Assembly: GCA_038363925.1 (NCBI GenBank)
Contig: JAQQWL010000015.1
Coordinates: forward strand, 2,728,001-2,792,000
DNA length: 64,000 bases
Origin: Apiospora phragmitis
Lineage: Eukaryota > Ascomycota > Sordariomycetes > Amphisphaeriales > Apiosporaceae
Direction: 5' to 3'
Below the pieces are notes generated by a model, which was given only the letters and a program-made list of their open reading frames with translations, had not been told where the DNA came from and ran no database searches. This document shows positions 10,631 to 22,837 of this stretch, piece after piece; position 1 is the first letter of the stretch, and each line of letters starts with the position of its first letter. The translations under genes and the position numbers were made by a program.

Positions 10631-13600
10631 ATGGCTAGAGCACTCATAGCTGCAGGCGCATTGAAGCCCGAGGTCAAGCTGGGTATCGCACTTTCCGAGT
10701 TCTCACAAGCTCTCGATGACAAGTACCGTCAGCGATTTGTGGCTTTGCGTGGGAGCTCCCCGGGACGTCTCAATCCAGCAGAAGTCATACAGGTCACAGA
10801 AGAACTCAATCGAAAAGGGGCGAAATCCCCCACCAGACTTGGCGGCCTTCTTCGACGAGGGTATACTCATTTCTGCATCGCATCCAGATCTTTGCCAGCA
10901 TCGGCGATGTCTGTATCGGTGGCGCTCAAAGTCTCATCGCATCAAATGTATGGTGCGCCATCCGAGTGTGTCTTGAGGTAATTATGCCATCGCAGAACCG
11001 CTGCGTCGCCACCTGCTCCGTTTTGTCACTCACTGCAATCTAGTCCACGATCGGCTTCCTGACCTACTTCGACAAGCTGTCAGCCAAACTCATGACTCTG
11101 GGGAATTCATGGACTTTGCACAAAGACTTCGCATCGTTATTTCCTCTTTCCCAAGACCTTCAGGCATATACGTCGAGCTACGTGATAACGGTTGTTCGGC
11201 TTTGCAGGAAGGCAGTGGAATTCATGAAGCAGTCGACTTTTAAAAAATTCACTGCGAGTCTGGCGAATGCTCTCGAACCCGAATTCGGTCCCATGATCTC
11301 TGAGTTGGATCAATGCGGCAAGTTGATTGAACAGCGCTGCAACATGCTGACCACCGAACACCTTCTTCGTGCAGACCAGAGTGCCGTAAAGCAAACCAAG
11401 GCTCTGATCCAATCCGTCTCCTCTACGTCCGAAGAACAGCAACGGTTTCTTTTGAAGCAGGGTGTGTTGCGTTCGCTGCTTCCCGATCAAAACGATTTTG
11501 AGACGCAATGGCGCCGTCAGCGTCGCAAAGGCACCTGTCCATGGCTATTGAATCACTCGACATACAAGCAGTGGAAACGCGAAAAGAAGTCCTCCTTGCT
11601 GTGGATAGAAGGAATACTTGGGAGAGGTAAGACGGTAGCTTTGGCTAACGTTGTCGCCGACCTCGTCTCTCTTACGCAATCCTGTGCGTACATCTTTTGC
11701 AGCTCCAAAGCGTCTCGAAGAGCAAGAGATATAATCAGCTGCTTCGCATATCACTTTGTTAGAAGACTACCACCTGAACATCCGCTGTGGGATCGGGTAG
11801 CTTCGAATGAAGATGCTGGTCTCATGAGTGTAGCAGGCATTGAGGACTTGATACTCAAGGCATCTCGAGTAGAAGATCAGATCTTTACCGTCATCGATGC
11901 GCTGGAAGAATGTGAGCCAGAAGAGGTTGACGATGTCTTCTATTTCCTTAAAGAGCTGATGAAACAACGGACAGTTCTGATATGCTGCTCATGTAGGCCT
12001 GAGTCAAACTGCCGGAAGCGTTTCCTCGGCAAGACTGACTCATCCGAGCGGCTATATCTCTCTCTGGACAATGCATCACGATCAGGAGAGATTGAACATT
12101 TCATCACCACAGAGATAGAAAAGAGGACTGCCGGCAAGAAATTGGACCAGGATCTCAAAAACTTCATGAAGACACAGCTTGTTGCCGGTGCTCAAGGCAT
12201 GTAGGTGACGATCCCAAAAGGCAGCACGACATTATCTTAGCTAATTTAGATCTCAAGGTATCTTTGGGTATCACTCCAGTTGGAAACATTGCTTCCCGAG
12301 AGAGCGGGCGCTACCACAAGCGTCGGGGATATACGAGAAATACTCTGTCATCTGCCTACGAGCTTACCGGAGGCTTTTGACCATGCGCTCTCGCGCATCA
12401 CGAATAAACGATACGGTAACAATCCATTCAAGTTGGTAATAGCTGCCGATCCACCCCTGACTCTTGGCGAGTGTCAAGCTGCCTTGATGGTTGTACCAGG
12501 CAAAACCACGTGTGACGGGTCTAACCTGCAAAGCGACGCCAAAGCAGTGGTATACTGCTGCGGTGGCAACCTTTTTGCGGTCGATGAAGAATACCAGACT
12601 GTTCACTTTATCCATCATAGTGCAATGGTACATCTCGTTTCAGCCTCTTCACGGGAGGAAACTATGACCTTGCATTTTGGGCTGCACGAGGCCGAATCAC
12701 ACCTTAGTGCAGTGTGCGTTACTCTTCTTCACTACGATATCTTCGACCAGAGAGTATCTCGCAAACCAGAGAAAATATCCGGTCTTGAGACTACTCGAAG
12801 GCTGCTCGATAGTTCGTCGTCGAGCTCACAGCTATGGACCCATGTCACCCGGCATATACGGTCGCGTTTGAGAGGAAAGCAGATTGCTGACCTCGATATC
12901 GGTAGAGTGCATATGTGTGAAGGCATGTGACAATAGTCTGGTTCCAAGTTGGAGCTGCCAGGTTATGGAGCAAGCAAAAACTGGCTGAAACATACATCTT
13001 CGTTGGATCCTGATATGTCAACCATCTGGGGACTGTGGGCAAGCATTGTGAAAGGGGAACTTGAACATGTCCAACTGCCGTGGGATCCAAAAGCCAAGCT
13101 CGGTTTATTGGATTGGGGGTCCAAACAAAACTACAATGCTCTCATTCTATATTTTCTGTGGCAGGAGCAGAGGTCACTAAGACGACATGACTTCATTGCC
13201 CTCAAACGGTTTGTATGGCGCGACCAGTGACAACTGAATGCCAAACCTGCATGGCTGAACGACATTCTGGCAATAGTAATTCATGAGTTCCGATCCATCC
13301 ACAAGGCCTCGCTCTCGTCCATCGTCCAAGCGGCCCCGTTGCAGCTACTCCTCGAAGTCGGTGCGGACCCGAATGTGCCGCACCACGTCCTGCACAAGAC
13401 GCCATTGGAAATGCTCATCGATTTACTTCCGGAAATACATTGCGGCGCCTCGAGATCTTCCGACTTCTTGTGCGACTTCCTGGAGCTTCCAAGCGTCTCT
13501 CTATTACTTCGAGGCCCTCTGCCATCCGCCCTGGTCGAAATGGCGACGAGGAAGGGGTTTGCGGACGCCAGCCTGCTCATGCTGGAGCAGTTCGATGTCG

Positions 13601-14685
13601 TAACCCCAGTAGATCAGCGCCTAGACTCCTTAATGGCGCGTATCGTCCATGCTGGGCGAGTCGACCTAGTTTCACGGCTGCTAGACCGAGGATTCTCCCC
13701 TGTTGCGTCAAATATCCGAATTATCAATGCTCTTGATTTAGCGCTAAAGCATCGGCAAACGTCCATATTCATAAACGTTCTCAAATGGACGAAAGTGAAC
13801 GATCCACAGCAGTTCAGTGCAATGAATACGAATGGTCGGTACCGTTTTATGAACAAGGCTGTCGTGTCTCATCAGCCGTTGTTGGTGACGCACTTGCTAA
13901 AGGAGGGCTTCGATCCTACCATCATCGCTACCCCTGGCATCGGCAGCTATCAAGCGGCTTTTGCATCACTGGGAATCACGAAAGCTTCCCTTCTCTCTGC
14001 TCTCAAGGGTAGCTCTGAACTTATGGAGTTGCTTCGCCAAGCAAGCGCAGGACCGCTTGTACTAAACCACGGTAAACGGGTATCCGGCGCATTGCTTGCT
14101 TGTCGACACCTCTGTTCAAATCGGGAGAAGCCTGAGGTAGAGACGGATGTGACATTGGCGATTCTATCGGCATCGCTGAAAGGGCTAAAGAACCGCGCCG
14201 ATTTGGACGTTCGGGATTACTATGGCAATGCAGTTTTGCACTATGCTATTAGTTGCCGAGAGGCGGTATTGGAGGGCATACTTCAGATGGCGGCAAATCC
14301 GAACGTCTGCAATGCCGCAGGGCAGACCCCACTATTCCAGGCCATGCTGCTCTATACCACAACTCTCAGCTCTGCCATGCTGCAGAACACAGTATTGCCA
14401 TTACTCCAGCATGGGGCTGGTCCGACGTTATCTGCTGTCCGGGGCACTTCTACCATGGCCATGGCAACGCGCTGTGAGAGCACCGAGGCGTTGGAGCTGC
14501 TTCTACGCTTTGGAGGAAACCCGAACGAACACCTATTTCGCAACCCAGTACCGGACTCGCAAAAGCAGAGACCAGTAAGCTACACACTGCTTGATATTGC
14601 TGCCGAGGCGGGAAATACTGCGGCTACGGATATCCTTGTCAAGCACGGTGCTCGACTGGGGGTAGGCTTAGGCCAAGCCCCGTGA
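10631..14685 (+). pseudogene. NACHT-ankyrin STAND protein, interrupted
   Basis: The order is: an N-terminal helical domain typical of fungal STAND proteins (ends near IASNVWCAIRVCLE); a 66-nt intron 10978-11043; the NTPase with Walker A GILGRGKT (11611-11634) and Walker B FTVIDALEEC (11884-11913); a 57-nt intron 12201-12257; GMYLWVSLQLETLL and the winged-helix region; then ankyrin repeats from about 13330 (LLLEVGADPNVPHHVLHKTP) to the end. Such proteins oligomerise on nonself or damage cues and trigger defence or cell death. Defects are a one-base loss in the C run 10827-10831 and in-frame stops TGA 12928, TAG 12934 and TGA 13228. The frame after each stop is otherwise open for hundreds of codons, so these are point nonsense changes in a recently active gene. 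Two of the three (CGA to TGA, CAG to TAG) could be C-to-T changes. Confidence 0.8.
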
Positions 14686-15088
14686 TAATTATGGCTGTTG
14701 ATTATCGAGACCCACGCTAGACGGGGAAACGGGAAACTCGTTGGTCCATAATAATATAACCTCAGATAAAGATTCCCAACGTGACTTAATGCGTGTAAAT
14801 CGATGAAAAGAACAAGGCATACGAGGCATGTGACAGACGAGGTGCCATGATGCAGGCCAAGCCAAAGCCTAAGATCTCATCCGAGGTGACGTAAGCAAGT
14901 CCCCCCATCGAGTATGGATACAGCGAGGTCCCAAAACTTTAGGTCGTCCGATCCAGTCAAATGTTTCAGGGCAGCCTGTGATGCGGAAGACGTGGAACTG
15001 TTCGACCTGCTGATTCTCATCCTCGTCAGGAGTGACATGATGTTGAGCCCCAAGGACTCGCGCCAACCCTTTCTACGTCATTATCAAA
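14686..15088. other. Short intergenic stretch
   Basis: Nothing recognisable lies between the STAND gene and the SDR relic. Confidence 0.4.
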
Positions 15089-15400
15089 ATGGCCTCCAAC
15101 TTGACTCTCGACGGCGGCATCGTCCTGGTGACCGGAGTAAGCGATCGAGTATCCACATCAGTTTTACGGTGCTTTACTCAAGCTGATCTCCAGCTTTTGC
15201 CGAAGCGGGTGCCAAGGAGGCTGTCTCCGCCGATATCAGCCGGGAAAGTGTCCGGGCTGCGGGCGAGGAGAGCAAGACGGTACGCAGAGTATGCTGAGCA
15301 CCGTCCTCTTCTCATCCATGTAGACATGACTAGCAACGACAGCGCGTAAGGCTTTGGTCCGTACGGCAGCCACGGAGCTGGGTCGCATCACCGCGGGCTT
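15089..15400 (+). pseudogene. Short-chain dehydrogenase N-terminal relic
   Basis: An ATG begins MASNLTLDGGIVLVTG, the first strand and start of the NAD(P)-binding turn of classical SDRs. After a GTAAGC...CAG gap the sequence gives AFAEAGAKEAVSADIS, then RPLLIHVDMTSNDS, then KALVRTAATELGRI, each in a different frame. The glycine-rich GxxxGIG turn is missing, and so is everything after the GRI stretch (NAG strand, catalytic YxxxK). It is therefore a decayed N-terminal third of an SDR gene with frameshifts. Substrate cannot be inferred. Confidence 0.6.
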
Positions 15401-17058
15401 TCGTTCTCGTCACCTGAAACATGATGGTTTCCACATTCCGGACACGGATCCGGAAGATGAAAGATATTCCATTCATACCATATGGATATTGACGCTTTCA
15501 TCTTCGTAGTCATCGTCCGATGAATTGTACTCCGGCTCTGATATAACCTCATCGATCCTCGTTGTGTACTCGTAAACTACTGGCTTGTCGGGCGCTCTCC
15601 ACGCATGACTGTCTTCGAATAAGGGTAGGTATTTCCCGGCTGGCTTTCCCGCGCCTCGGCTATTGCTGTACGACTGTGAGCCCGTGATGACTTCCCATAG
15701 TCTCCAGCGGCACCGAACGCCGCCCCAAACTCCAGAATGCGGCTATCGTTCTCGCGCATTAGTGACCAGGCCACCCGCATGATTGTTTCCGATGCACCCT
15801 CGGCGAAAATGACCTCGTAAATCCGAAACAGCATGGGTAATCGGCAAGCCCCGGCAAAGAACACCGTCTAGCGTCCCCAAAGGGATCCCCGAAGGGCGCG
15901 GCGCGAACTCGTGGGGCTGCCTGGTCGTAGGGGAGTCGAACCCCGGCTGGCTTCCAGCCCGGTCGGGTCCGAACAGAAAGTACCGTAGGAGAAAAGGCTG
16001 TCTCGAATCAACGCTCAGTCCAACGACCATGGATTAACCATACACTGGGATAAACGCCCGCCGACGCCGTAAACGTCTACTTAGTATGGAATCAACGCAT
16101 GGAATAACATTAGAAATCGGAACCAACCATTAAAAGGTTCGTTTAACGTTGATTCCAATTCAGACGTATATTGGATGGTCGAAGAGGCGTTAGTACGTAG
16201 CTTTTTAGCAGAGAGGGAGTAATTAGAGAAACCTGGGTGTCTTAGGGACTAGTTAGGATGTGTCCTCATTGCTAACGTATATGTGTCACAGATACTGCTC
16301 GATATCCCCAGGCAATATGGTCATCCATGGCAGGTTGAAGACATTCTGTATCCCATAAGAACATTCCGTCCATGCTGTACATCTGTTTTCTCTCCCTTTT
16401 ATTAGTTATGGCCACCGCTGTCGTTACCGGGATGGTGAGCCCGTGGTCCGGGGCCGTGATGTTATATGGTTAGCGGTGGCCGGCGAGAGAGAGGAATGCT
16501 CTGTAGTGTACAATTCACTTGTTCTGCCGAAACGGCAATCAGCTGCATCGAAAGAGGCCCCGATTTGGTATTGAACTGATGTTGAGCAAGATGGGCAAGT
16601 TATAAAGGATCTCTAAGCACAAACTGTATTGGCTAGTCAGGCACTGAATCATGTCTTATCGTCCGATAAAAGACCGGATTGTGATCCTTGAGGAGATTAC
16701 AAAAGCCGCTACACCGAAGCGGCAGGTCGGAAGCGTTGTGGTCCTAATGACGTCTTGGCGGCACCATACAGATCCTTGCAAGACACACCGCAATCTCCGC
16801 TATCTTTCGGGTTACACGCTCGCACTCCACGGATTACCCCCGCCAACTGGGCTTGGCATCACCGAAACTCTCCCCAACATACATGCATGATAAGCCTCAA
16901 CCGGCTACCGAGTCAACGGTAGGGGTTGTATGTTTGCTGTATAATGTCATATTGCATCATACATATAACTAACCTACGCCGTGCCGTTTCTCTGGAAGTT
17001 TCCCCTCCGCAACCCGCATATTGCTTGGCTTGCCCTTCAACTGAACAGACGAGGCAGA
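15401..17058. other. Intergenic stretch with weak repeat signs
   Basis: No convincing gene. A 10-bp inverted repeat GGAATCAACG / CGTTGATTCC (16088-16097 and 16147-16156) flanks about 50 bases and could be a short hairpin or the edge of an old element. GGGGTTCGACTCCCC on the minus strand near 15935 mimics a tRNA T arm, but the rest of a tRNA is absent. Two minus-strand frames around 15580-16030 are unremarkable. Confidence 0.35.
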
Positions 17059-19220
17059 ATGGGTTTCCTCTGGCGTCTTAACTGGGCCTCTGTCCTTCTG
17101 GCAAGCCTGGCAACAGCCACCAACGGCCTGCGCGTGCAGATCTCCGTCCAGAACCAGAACGCAGATGCCCTCCTAAACGGCAAGATCGACGGCCGCGTCG
17201 TGCTGATGTTCGCGCCCAACGGCACCGACCCCCTGAACGATATCGACGTCACGTCGACCCCAAACCACATGTTCGGCAAGAACGTCTTCGGCTTCGCCGC
17301 CGGGGATACCATCATGTTCTCCGGCGGAAGCGGAGATGTCAATGCCACTGGAACGAACGGCGTCTACGGCTTCCCGCTCGTGAGCATGGACGCGCTGCCG
17401 GCCGGGCAGTACCGCGTCCAGGCCTTCCTCAACCCGTACGACCGGGCCGAGCGCGGCGACGGGTCGGTCGTGCATCTCAAGTTCCCCTGTGGCGACGGCG
17501 CGCCCCAGGTCAACGGCACGGGAAGCCTCGTGACGCCCGCCGTCGACGTCGAGGTTGTGGGTGGGAGCGGCGCCGGCAAAAACAGCAGTACACAGACTAT
17601 CAGCCTGGCATTCGACAGCGTCACGCCCGTCGAGGCCTTTACGGGCCGCGAGGTCGGCGAGTGCGAGCAGGGCAACTACGCCGACACGGAGCTGCTTAAG
17701 TACGTCAAGATCCGCAGCGCCAAGCTGAGCGAGTTCTGGGGCCGCGACATGTATGTGGGCGCCACCGTCCTACTCCCTGCCGGCTACGACGCGGCAGACA
17801 ACAAAACGCGGTATCCGGTGCTGTACTCGCAGGGGCACTGGCCCGGCGGCCGGGGCGCCTTCAACTACCCCACCGCCACATTCTCTAAGGCCTGGGACGC
17901 CGGGATCATACCTGGCGATAACAAAACTGCCACACGCCCGGCGCCGAAGCTCATCCTGGTCCGGTTCCGGCACGAGGCCCCCTTCTACGACGACTCGTAC
18001 GGCGTCAACACGGCCAACCTGGGCCCCTACGGCGACGCCCTCAACGACGAGCTGATCCCGCACCTCGACGCCACGTTCCACACCGTCACGGCGCCGTACG
18101 CCCGCATCCAGGAGGGCGGCTCGACGGGCGGCTGGGTCTCGGCCGCGAGCACCATCTTCCGGCCGGACCTGTTCGGCGCGTGCTTCTCGTCGTACCCGGA
18201 CTCGCTCAGCTTCCAGAAGCACCAGGACATTTCGCTCTACAGCAGCGCCAACGCGTATTACCGGAACGTCGACGGGTCTCCTATCGGATCCATCCGCGAA
18301 TTCGGCAGTCCCGACAACGACACCGAAAATGTGCTGGCGACGGTCGAGCAGGAGAACCACTGGGAGCTCGTGTTCGGCACGGCGTCGCGCTCGTCGCTGC
18401 AGTGGGATGCCTGGAACGCCGTCTTCGGCGCGCAGGGGCTGAACGGGTACCCGCTCGAGCCGTGGGACAAGATCACGGGCGAGGTCTACCCGGAGGCAGT
18501 CACGTATTGGAAGGCGCTGGGCATGGACATGGCCGAGTATATCGCAGACAACTGGGGCTCCGACTCTGGCTCAAGAAAGAACCTTGGCGAGGCCCTCCGC
18601 GGCCGCATCTTTGTCTACGTCGGCACCCATGACGACTACTACCTGAACGAAGGCGTCGCCGCCTTCGAGCGCCGCGTCAACGCCCCCGGGCTCGGGGGCC
18701 CCGGCTGGGCCAATGTTACCATCACCCCCGGCGCGACGCACGGCGGCAACTACCAGCGCCGCGAGATCTGGGACTATCTCGAGTTCGTCGCCGACTGGAT
18801 ACGGGACCACGGGCCCGAGGGCGCGACGCCGCTGTCCGCCGAGGCGACATCCCCCGAGAACCGGGGGAACCGGTTCGAAGACATCGTGCGCATCGGCGGG
18901 CGCGGGGCCGCGCTCGCGCGCCAGGCTGATCCCGTCGTGGAGGTCGGCGGTGGCAGCTCGGCCAAGTGCGGGCCCAAGATCACGGGGAGCTTCGGGCGAT
19001 GGGACCCGGGGTGCGGCTCGAGGCGCAGTGGGTCGTGGACGGAAAGGCGACCGGAGAGCCGTTATCGGTAGAGCAAGGGGATGTTGCCCGGTTTGCGACT
19101 GGAAGCGCGCAGGCCAAGAAGGGGTTCGGGGTAGGCTTACGGGTGAAGGGGACGAAGCGGAACTACGAGGAAGAGACTAGGGAGAGCGATGTGGTCATGG
19201 TGATGCCGAAGAGGAAGTAG
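17059..19220 (+). CDS. Secreted esterase (PF00756-like alpha/beta-hydrolase)
   Basis: The start at 17059 gives a signal peptide MGFLWRLNWASVLLASLATA; the same frame continues upstream only through a non-ATG start. A beta-rich N-terminal domain of about 220 residues precedes an esterase-D-like hydrolase with nucleophile Ser355 in EGGSTGGW, likely acid Asp525 or Asp526 in VGTHDDYYLNEG, and His561 in GATHGGNYQRR. This fits a large secreted hydrolase of the putative esterase family, substrate unknown. The frame changes by one base in the G run 19008-19011. Read as is, it ends at 19071 with a low-quality tail; with the alternative frame it continues as VRLEAQWVVDGKATGEP and ends at 19220, which looks like the natural C-terminus. 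There are no introns. Confidence 0.82.
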
Positions 19221-19750
19221 TAGCGCTATAAATCGCCCATAATGAATAATAGATATTGCTACTACGTACAGGGAGAGGATAATGAAACATGTGAATTGTG
19301 AAAGCTGTACTCAAAATGCCCAGCAAGATGTGACCATCGGGGAGGGGGATGTTATATGAACGGTACCCAATGGGAATACATCCAAGTTGACAAGCCATTA
19401 GAAGGAAGAGGACCTCATGCAGTATCAGTGAAATTGCAGCCCAATGCTCGAGATTTCTATGGATAACATGCACGAAGAAGTAATGCTGACTCACATTAAG
19501 CAGGCCCCCGCGATTGAAGTAATAACTCTTTGCTAGAAAGATGGGCTGAGTGGTGATGGGAAGGCCAGCAGAGAAGCCTAGGCGCATACAGATGCCAAGC
19601 TACCCCTATTGATACACTCTAATAAGATAAGGCTTGCTGCCTGGAGGGCATGTGTACCTGGATATATATATATGCTGGTGTAAACGCCCCTCCCCAACCT
19701 CGTTTTGACCCGTCTTTTCTTCTTTTCCTCCAGCCGAGCACTTTAACGCC
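19221..19750. other. Intergenic stretch
   Basis: A TATATATATATG run near 19662-19672 lies about 80 bases before the next start codon and is the best promoter-like feature. A 130-codon antisense frame has no recognisable content. Confidence 0.4.
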
Positions 19751-21157
19751 ATGGACCAGCCAGGGACTAGCCTCGTGCTCGGAGACCCGCAAACCGCAGG
19801 GCATGAACAACCGCAGTCGATCCCTCTCTACGACTGCGAACACTATCCGGCCGGCTTCCATCCTCTGGTACACCCTTACTTGGAAAAGGGAGCCCGTCAG
19901 GGCGACAGAGATTACTTGGCGCAGATCCTCCAAGTCTGGAGTCCCCAGATCGACGAAGAAAACGCCATCCACACCGCTCTTTTCGAAGCCATCTACCGAG
20001 GCGATGAGGTAGCGGTCCAAATGCTGCTCGACGCCGGCGTCAGTCCCCGCCTGACAGAGCCGTGCGATCCCCATTTCACACCACTCCTGGCCGCATCTCA
20101 GGCGGGCCAGCTGGGGATGGCCCCGGCGGTTCTGGAAGCTGCTCGGCCCCGAAGAACGCTTCCACTCCTCGCGACACCAGATCGGCTGTCTCGAGATCGC
20201 GGCACGGAACGGCCGGGCCGAGCTCGTCGCCTTCTTGCTCGACGTCTGGGGCGGCTGGACGGCGGCGGAGCGGAAAGGCGCCCTGCACGGAGCCGCGGCG
20301 GCGCGGTGGGACGGGTGCGTGGACGTGCTGCTGGCTGAGCCCACGTACGAACAGAACGACCTGCAGGTGGACTTGGAGTGGGCGATTCGCAAACGGAAGA
20401 TCCTCCCCGAGGACCCGCTCGACCGTCTGAGAAGAAAACAGTTGGGGTGTGTCACCGTAGCCGAGGTGGAGGCCGATGCCAGACGCCGCCAGCGCCGTGT
20501 GATCGGCCACCTCGTCGACGCCGGTGCCAACCCAGATGGTCCTGGTCTATATACCACAGATGGGCGGTTGCTTCTCTTCGCAGCATCGCAGCTCGACTAT
20601 ACAGCCAGCATGAGCACCCTCCTGGAGAAAGGGGCCAATGCCCGTATACAAGGCTCGGACGGCGCGACGGCTCTCCATGAACTTCTCCGCAAGAGTCCAT
20701 CGACCAGCCACCATGGGTTCCAATATGCGCCACAGGACCGGCTGACCGCTACGCAACTCCTCCTGGACCACGGCGCATTGCCCGACGCGGCCAACGAGGC
20801 CGGAGAGACGGCGCTGCATCTCGCGGCCCAGTACGGAAGTCTCGAGCAGCTGGTCGCCTCTGCACGCCGTGGCGTCGTGGAGTACCGGATCCGCCGCCGA
20901 GGCCACCTCGCGATACGGAGTGGCACAACACCACTACGACCCCGCGGCGGTTGGGGCTCCCGGATGCAGAAGCTCGCCGAGAGCAGCATTGGTCAAGAAG
21001 AAAATACTGCTACAAGAAGGGCCAACAAAATGGCGCCGGCAGTAGTGCTGTTCCCGATACGACGCCGCTCGCCTGGGCTATACGCACTGGTGCTATGGAT
21101 CTAGTTCAAGTCATCCTCGACTCCTTTGGGTCTTCCACAGGCCTACGTAATGATTGA
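19751..21157 (+). CDS. Ankyrin-repeat protein, frame-shifted
   Basis: The start MDQPGTSLVLGDPQ is followed by a helical head and ankyrin-type units: EAIYRGDEVAVQMLLDAGVS, LEIAARNGRAELVAFLLD, HLVDAGANPDGPG, ATQLLLDHGALPDAANEAGE, TALHLAAQYGSLEQLV and TTPLAWAIRTGAMDLVQVIL. Reading all of them needs two frame changes: one extra base in the C run 20121-20124, and a second somewhere in 20870-20950 that I could not place exactly. Ankyrin stacks bind other proteins, and no catalytic domain is attached. It lies between the two NACHT-ankyrin genes and may be a stand-alone relative, but the repeats are too general to prove common origin. A 312-codon antisense frame is a shadow of the GC-rich coding strand. 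Confidence 0.68.
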
Positions 21158-22837
21158 GGTTCGGATTAAATTTATATCGATATCGCGGCCGCCGTCGTTC
21201 TTGATAACTGTAGGTATATATGGGGCGATTGCTTTGCTGATGTGCTAGCTTACCAGACCATACTAGACTATAAGGAATTCGTTCTCGGCAAGGGGTTACT
21301 GCACGAGGTGAGATCCAGCTAAGTATGAAGATAGGAAGCCTGTGCGTAGGTGCAAAATATATGCAGATATGGCCAGTCCGAAGGACTTTAGAGTAGTCGA
21401 AGGGTTCCGCCGGGAACTTCGATGATCTTGCCGATCGTTTTCCTACTGTTTACAGCGTACCATCTTTTTATATATACGACATGTAGGTACGGGCGCCAAT
21501 CGGCATAACTTAGTTTACTGTTTTGATATTTTCTCCAACCGTTGTTGTAGATGCCTGCCTTGCTATTGGTAGCTTCTCACCAGTCACTTCCCAAAGGATT
21601 CCTCAACTAATTCACTTGCGTTTCTATCGAAATGCCTACCCCCCTTTCCCACGGGCTTGGGAGCACGAGTCTCCTATCTCTGGCGCTTGATAGCGAGTCT
21701 GAAGTCCGAGTGGCAGACACTACCGTGTCTCGGAAGGGCGTCGTCGGCGCGGCCAAAAGTCTTCTCCTCTATCAATGCAAAGGCTGCACAGAGGCCTATC
21801 CTTGTGCGTATTGTGAATCTTATCCTCATGCCGAGTGAGATCGTAGACACGGGAGGCCCCGTGGTTGAAGAAATAATCCTACTTATTAGGAAGACATGTG
21901 GGAAGGCGACGATGGTGATGGGATGACCGGGACTGGCAGCATGCTTGAGTATGCGCAGAGCCTTTCTTACTACACCTCTAGCTACAGAGCACTCGAAAAG
22001 CGACAGCCGCAACAGTGTTCCTATCTAGACTGGTTGACGGGAAGAAGAGGGTAGTAACCAGAATGGAGCTGGTACCGAAGACCGATACAATATACCATCT
22101 TTCGACCCGATTGATTGGTTTGCGCACTAGCACGCGTCTTTGTGGCCATGCCATGCCCCTTAAAGCGATTTCCTAATGGAGACAGCCTGACCGTTGTATA
22201 TTAGCCGTGTCGTGTCAGATCCCCACACTCGGCGTTGGTCGCACGACCAGCTGGCTCACCCTCCCAGGTCAGCAGAGAGCATGGAAAGTCCCGCATTCCC
22301 ACCAATTAGGCTGATTGGTGAGTGAGGTTCTACCCAGCTCACCAGAGGATCCTTCATCCTCTCGTGGCTTCTTCGGCCTAATATTTCATGTTTGCTTTTC
22401 TGAATTGAGCTGAGTGGGAACCAGTACTGAGCCCCACGAACCGAAAGCCGAGATGCTTGGCGCAAGCGCCTGGGTTGTCGGGCCACGAAGCCTGGGTCGC
22501 AGGGGCGGACCCCCTTTATCAACGGACGACGAGGGCCGCAGTTACCTATTGCAATCAGCTCAGTGCGACCAGCCTCGAGTCTAAGCCGGTCCTGAACATG
22601 GGTGTCCTTGTGCAAGCTGTCATGGCGGATGACAGGTCACATGGGATGGTAGCGGGATGAGAAGATTGCAACAGTTAATCGCGTGATATAAATAACTCGG
22701 TAGTCGAACATGTCGGGGTATATTTACCAGTACTCCTCTTCCTTCACCCTCTAGGGAGATACGCTCCTGTGGCTGCATTTGACGAGCATCGAGACCAAGC
22801 AAGTCATCAGCCAAGACACTCTCGACTTCGATCCACC
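21158..22837. other. Intergenic stretch with one weak ORF
   Basis: The only candidate is a plus-strand frame from 21632 (MPTPLSHGLGSTSLLSLALD) of 68 codons, possibly interrupted by an intron at GTGCGTATTG. There is no family match or length support. The rest shows nothing. Confidence 0.35.

Noticed and set aside
15905..15990. Possible tRNA on the minus strand
   Set aside because: GGGGTTCGACTCCCC looks like a T arm, but no matching acceptor stem, D arm or seven-base anticodon loop can be drawn; the neighbour is a perfect GGCTGG/CCAGCC hairpin.
16088..16156. Solo LTR or MITE at the 10-bp inverted repeat
   Set aside because: No target-site duplication and no second copy noticed in the window; too short to support.
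19619..20557. 312-codon antisense frame
   Set aside because: It is antisense to ankyrin repeats, whose motifs are clear on the plus strand, and its own content is low in information.
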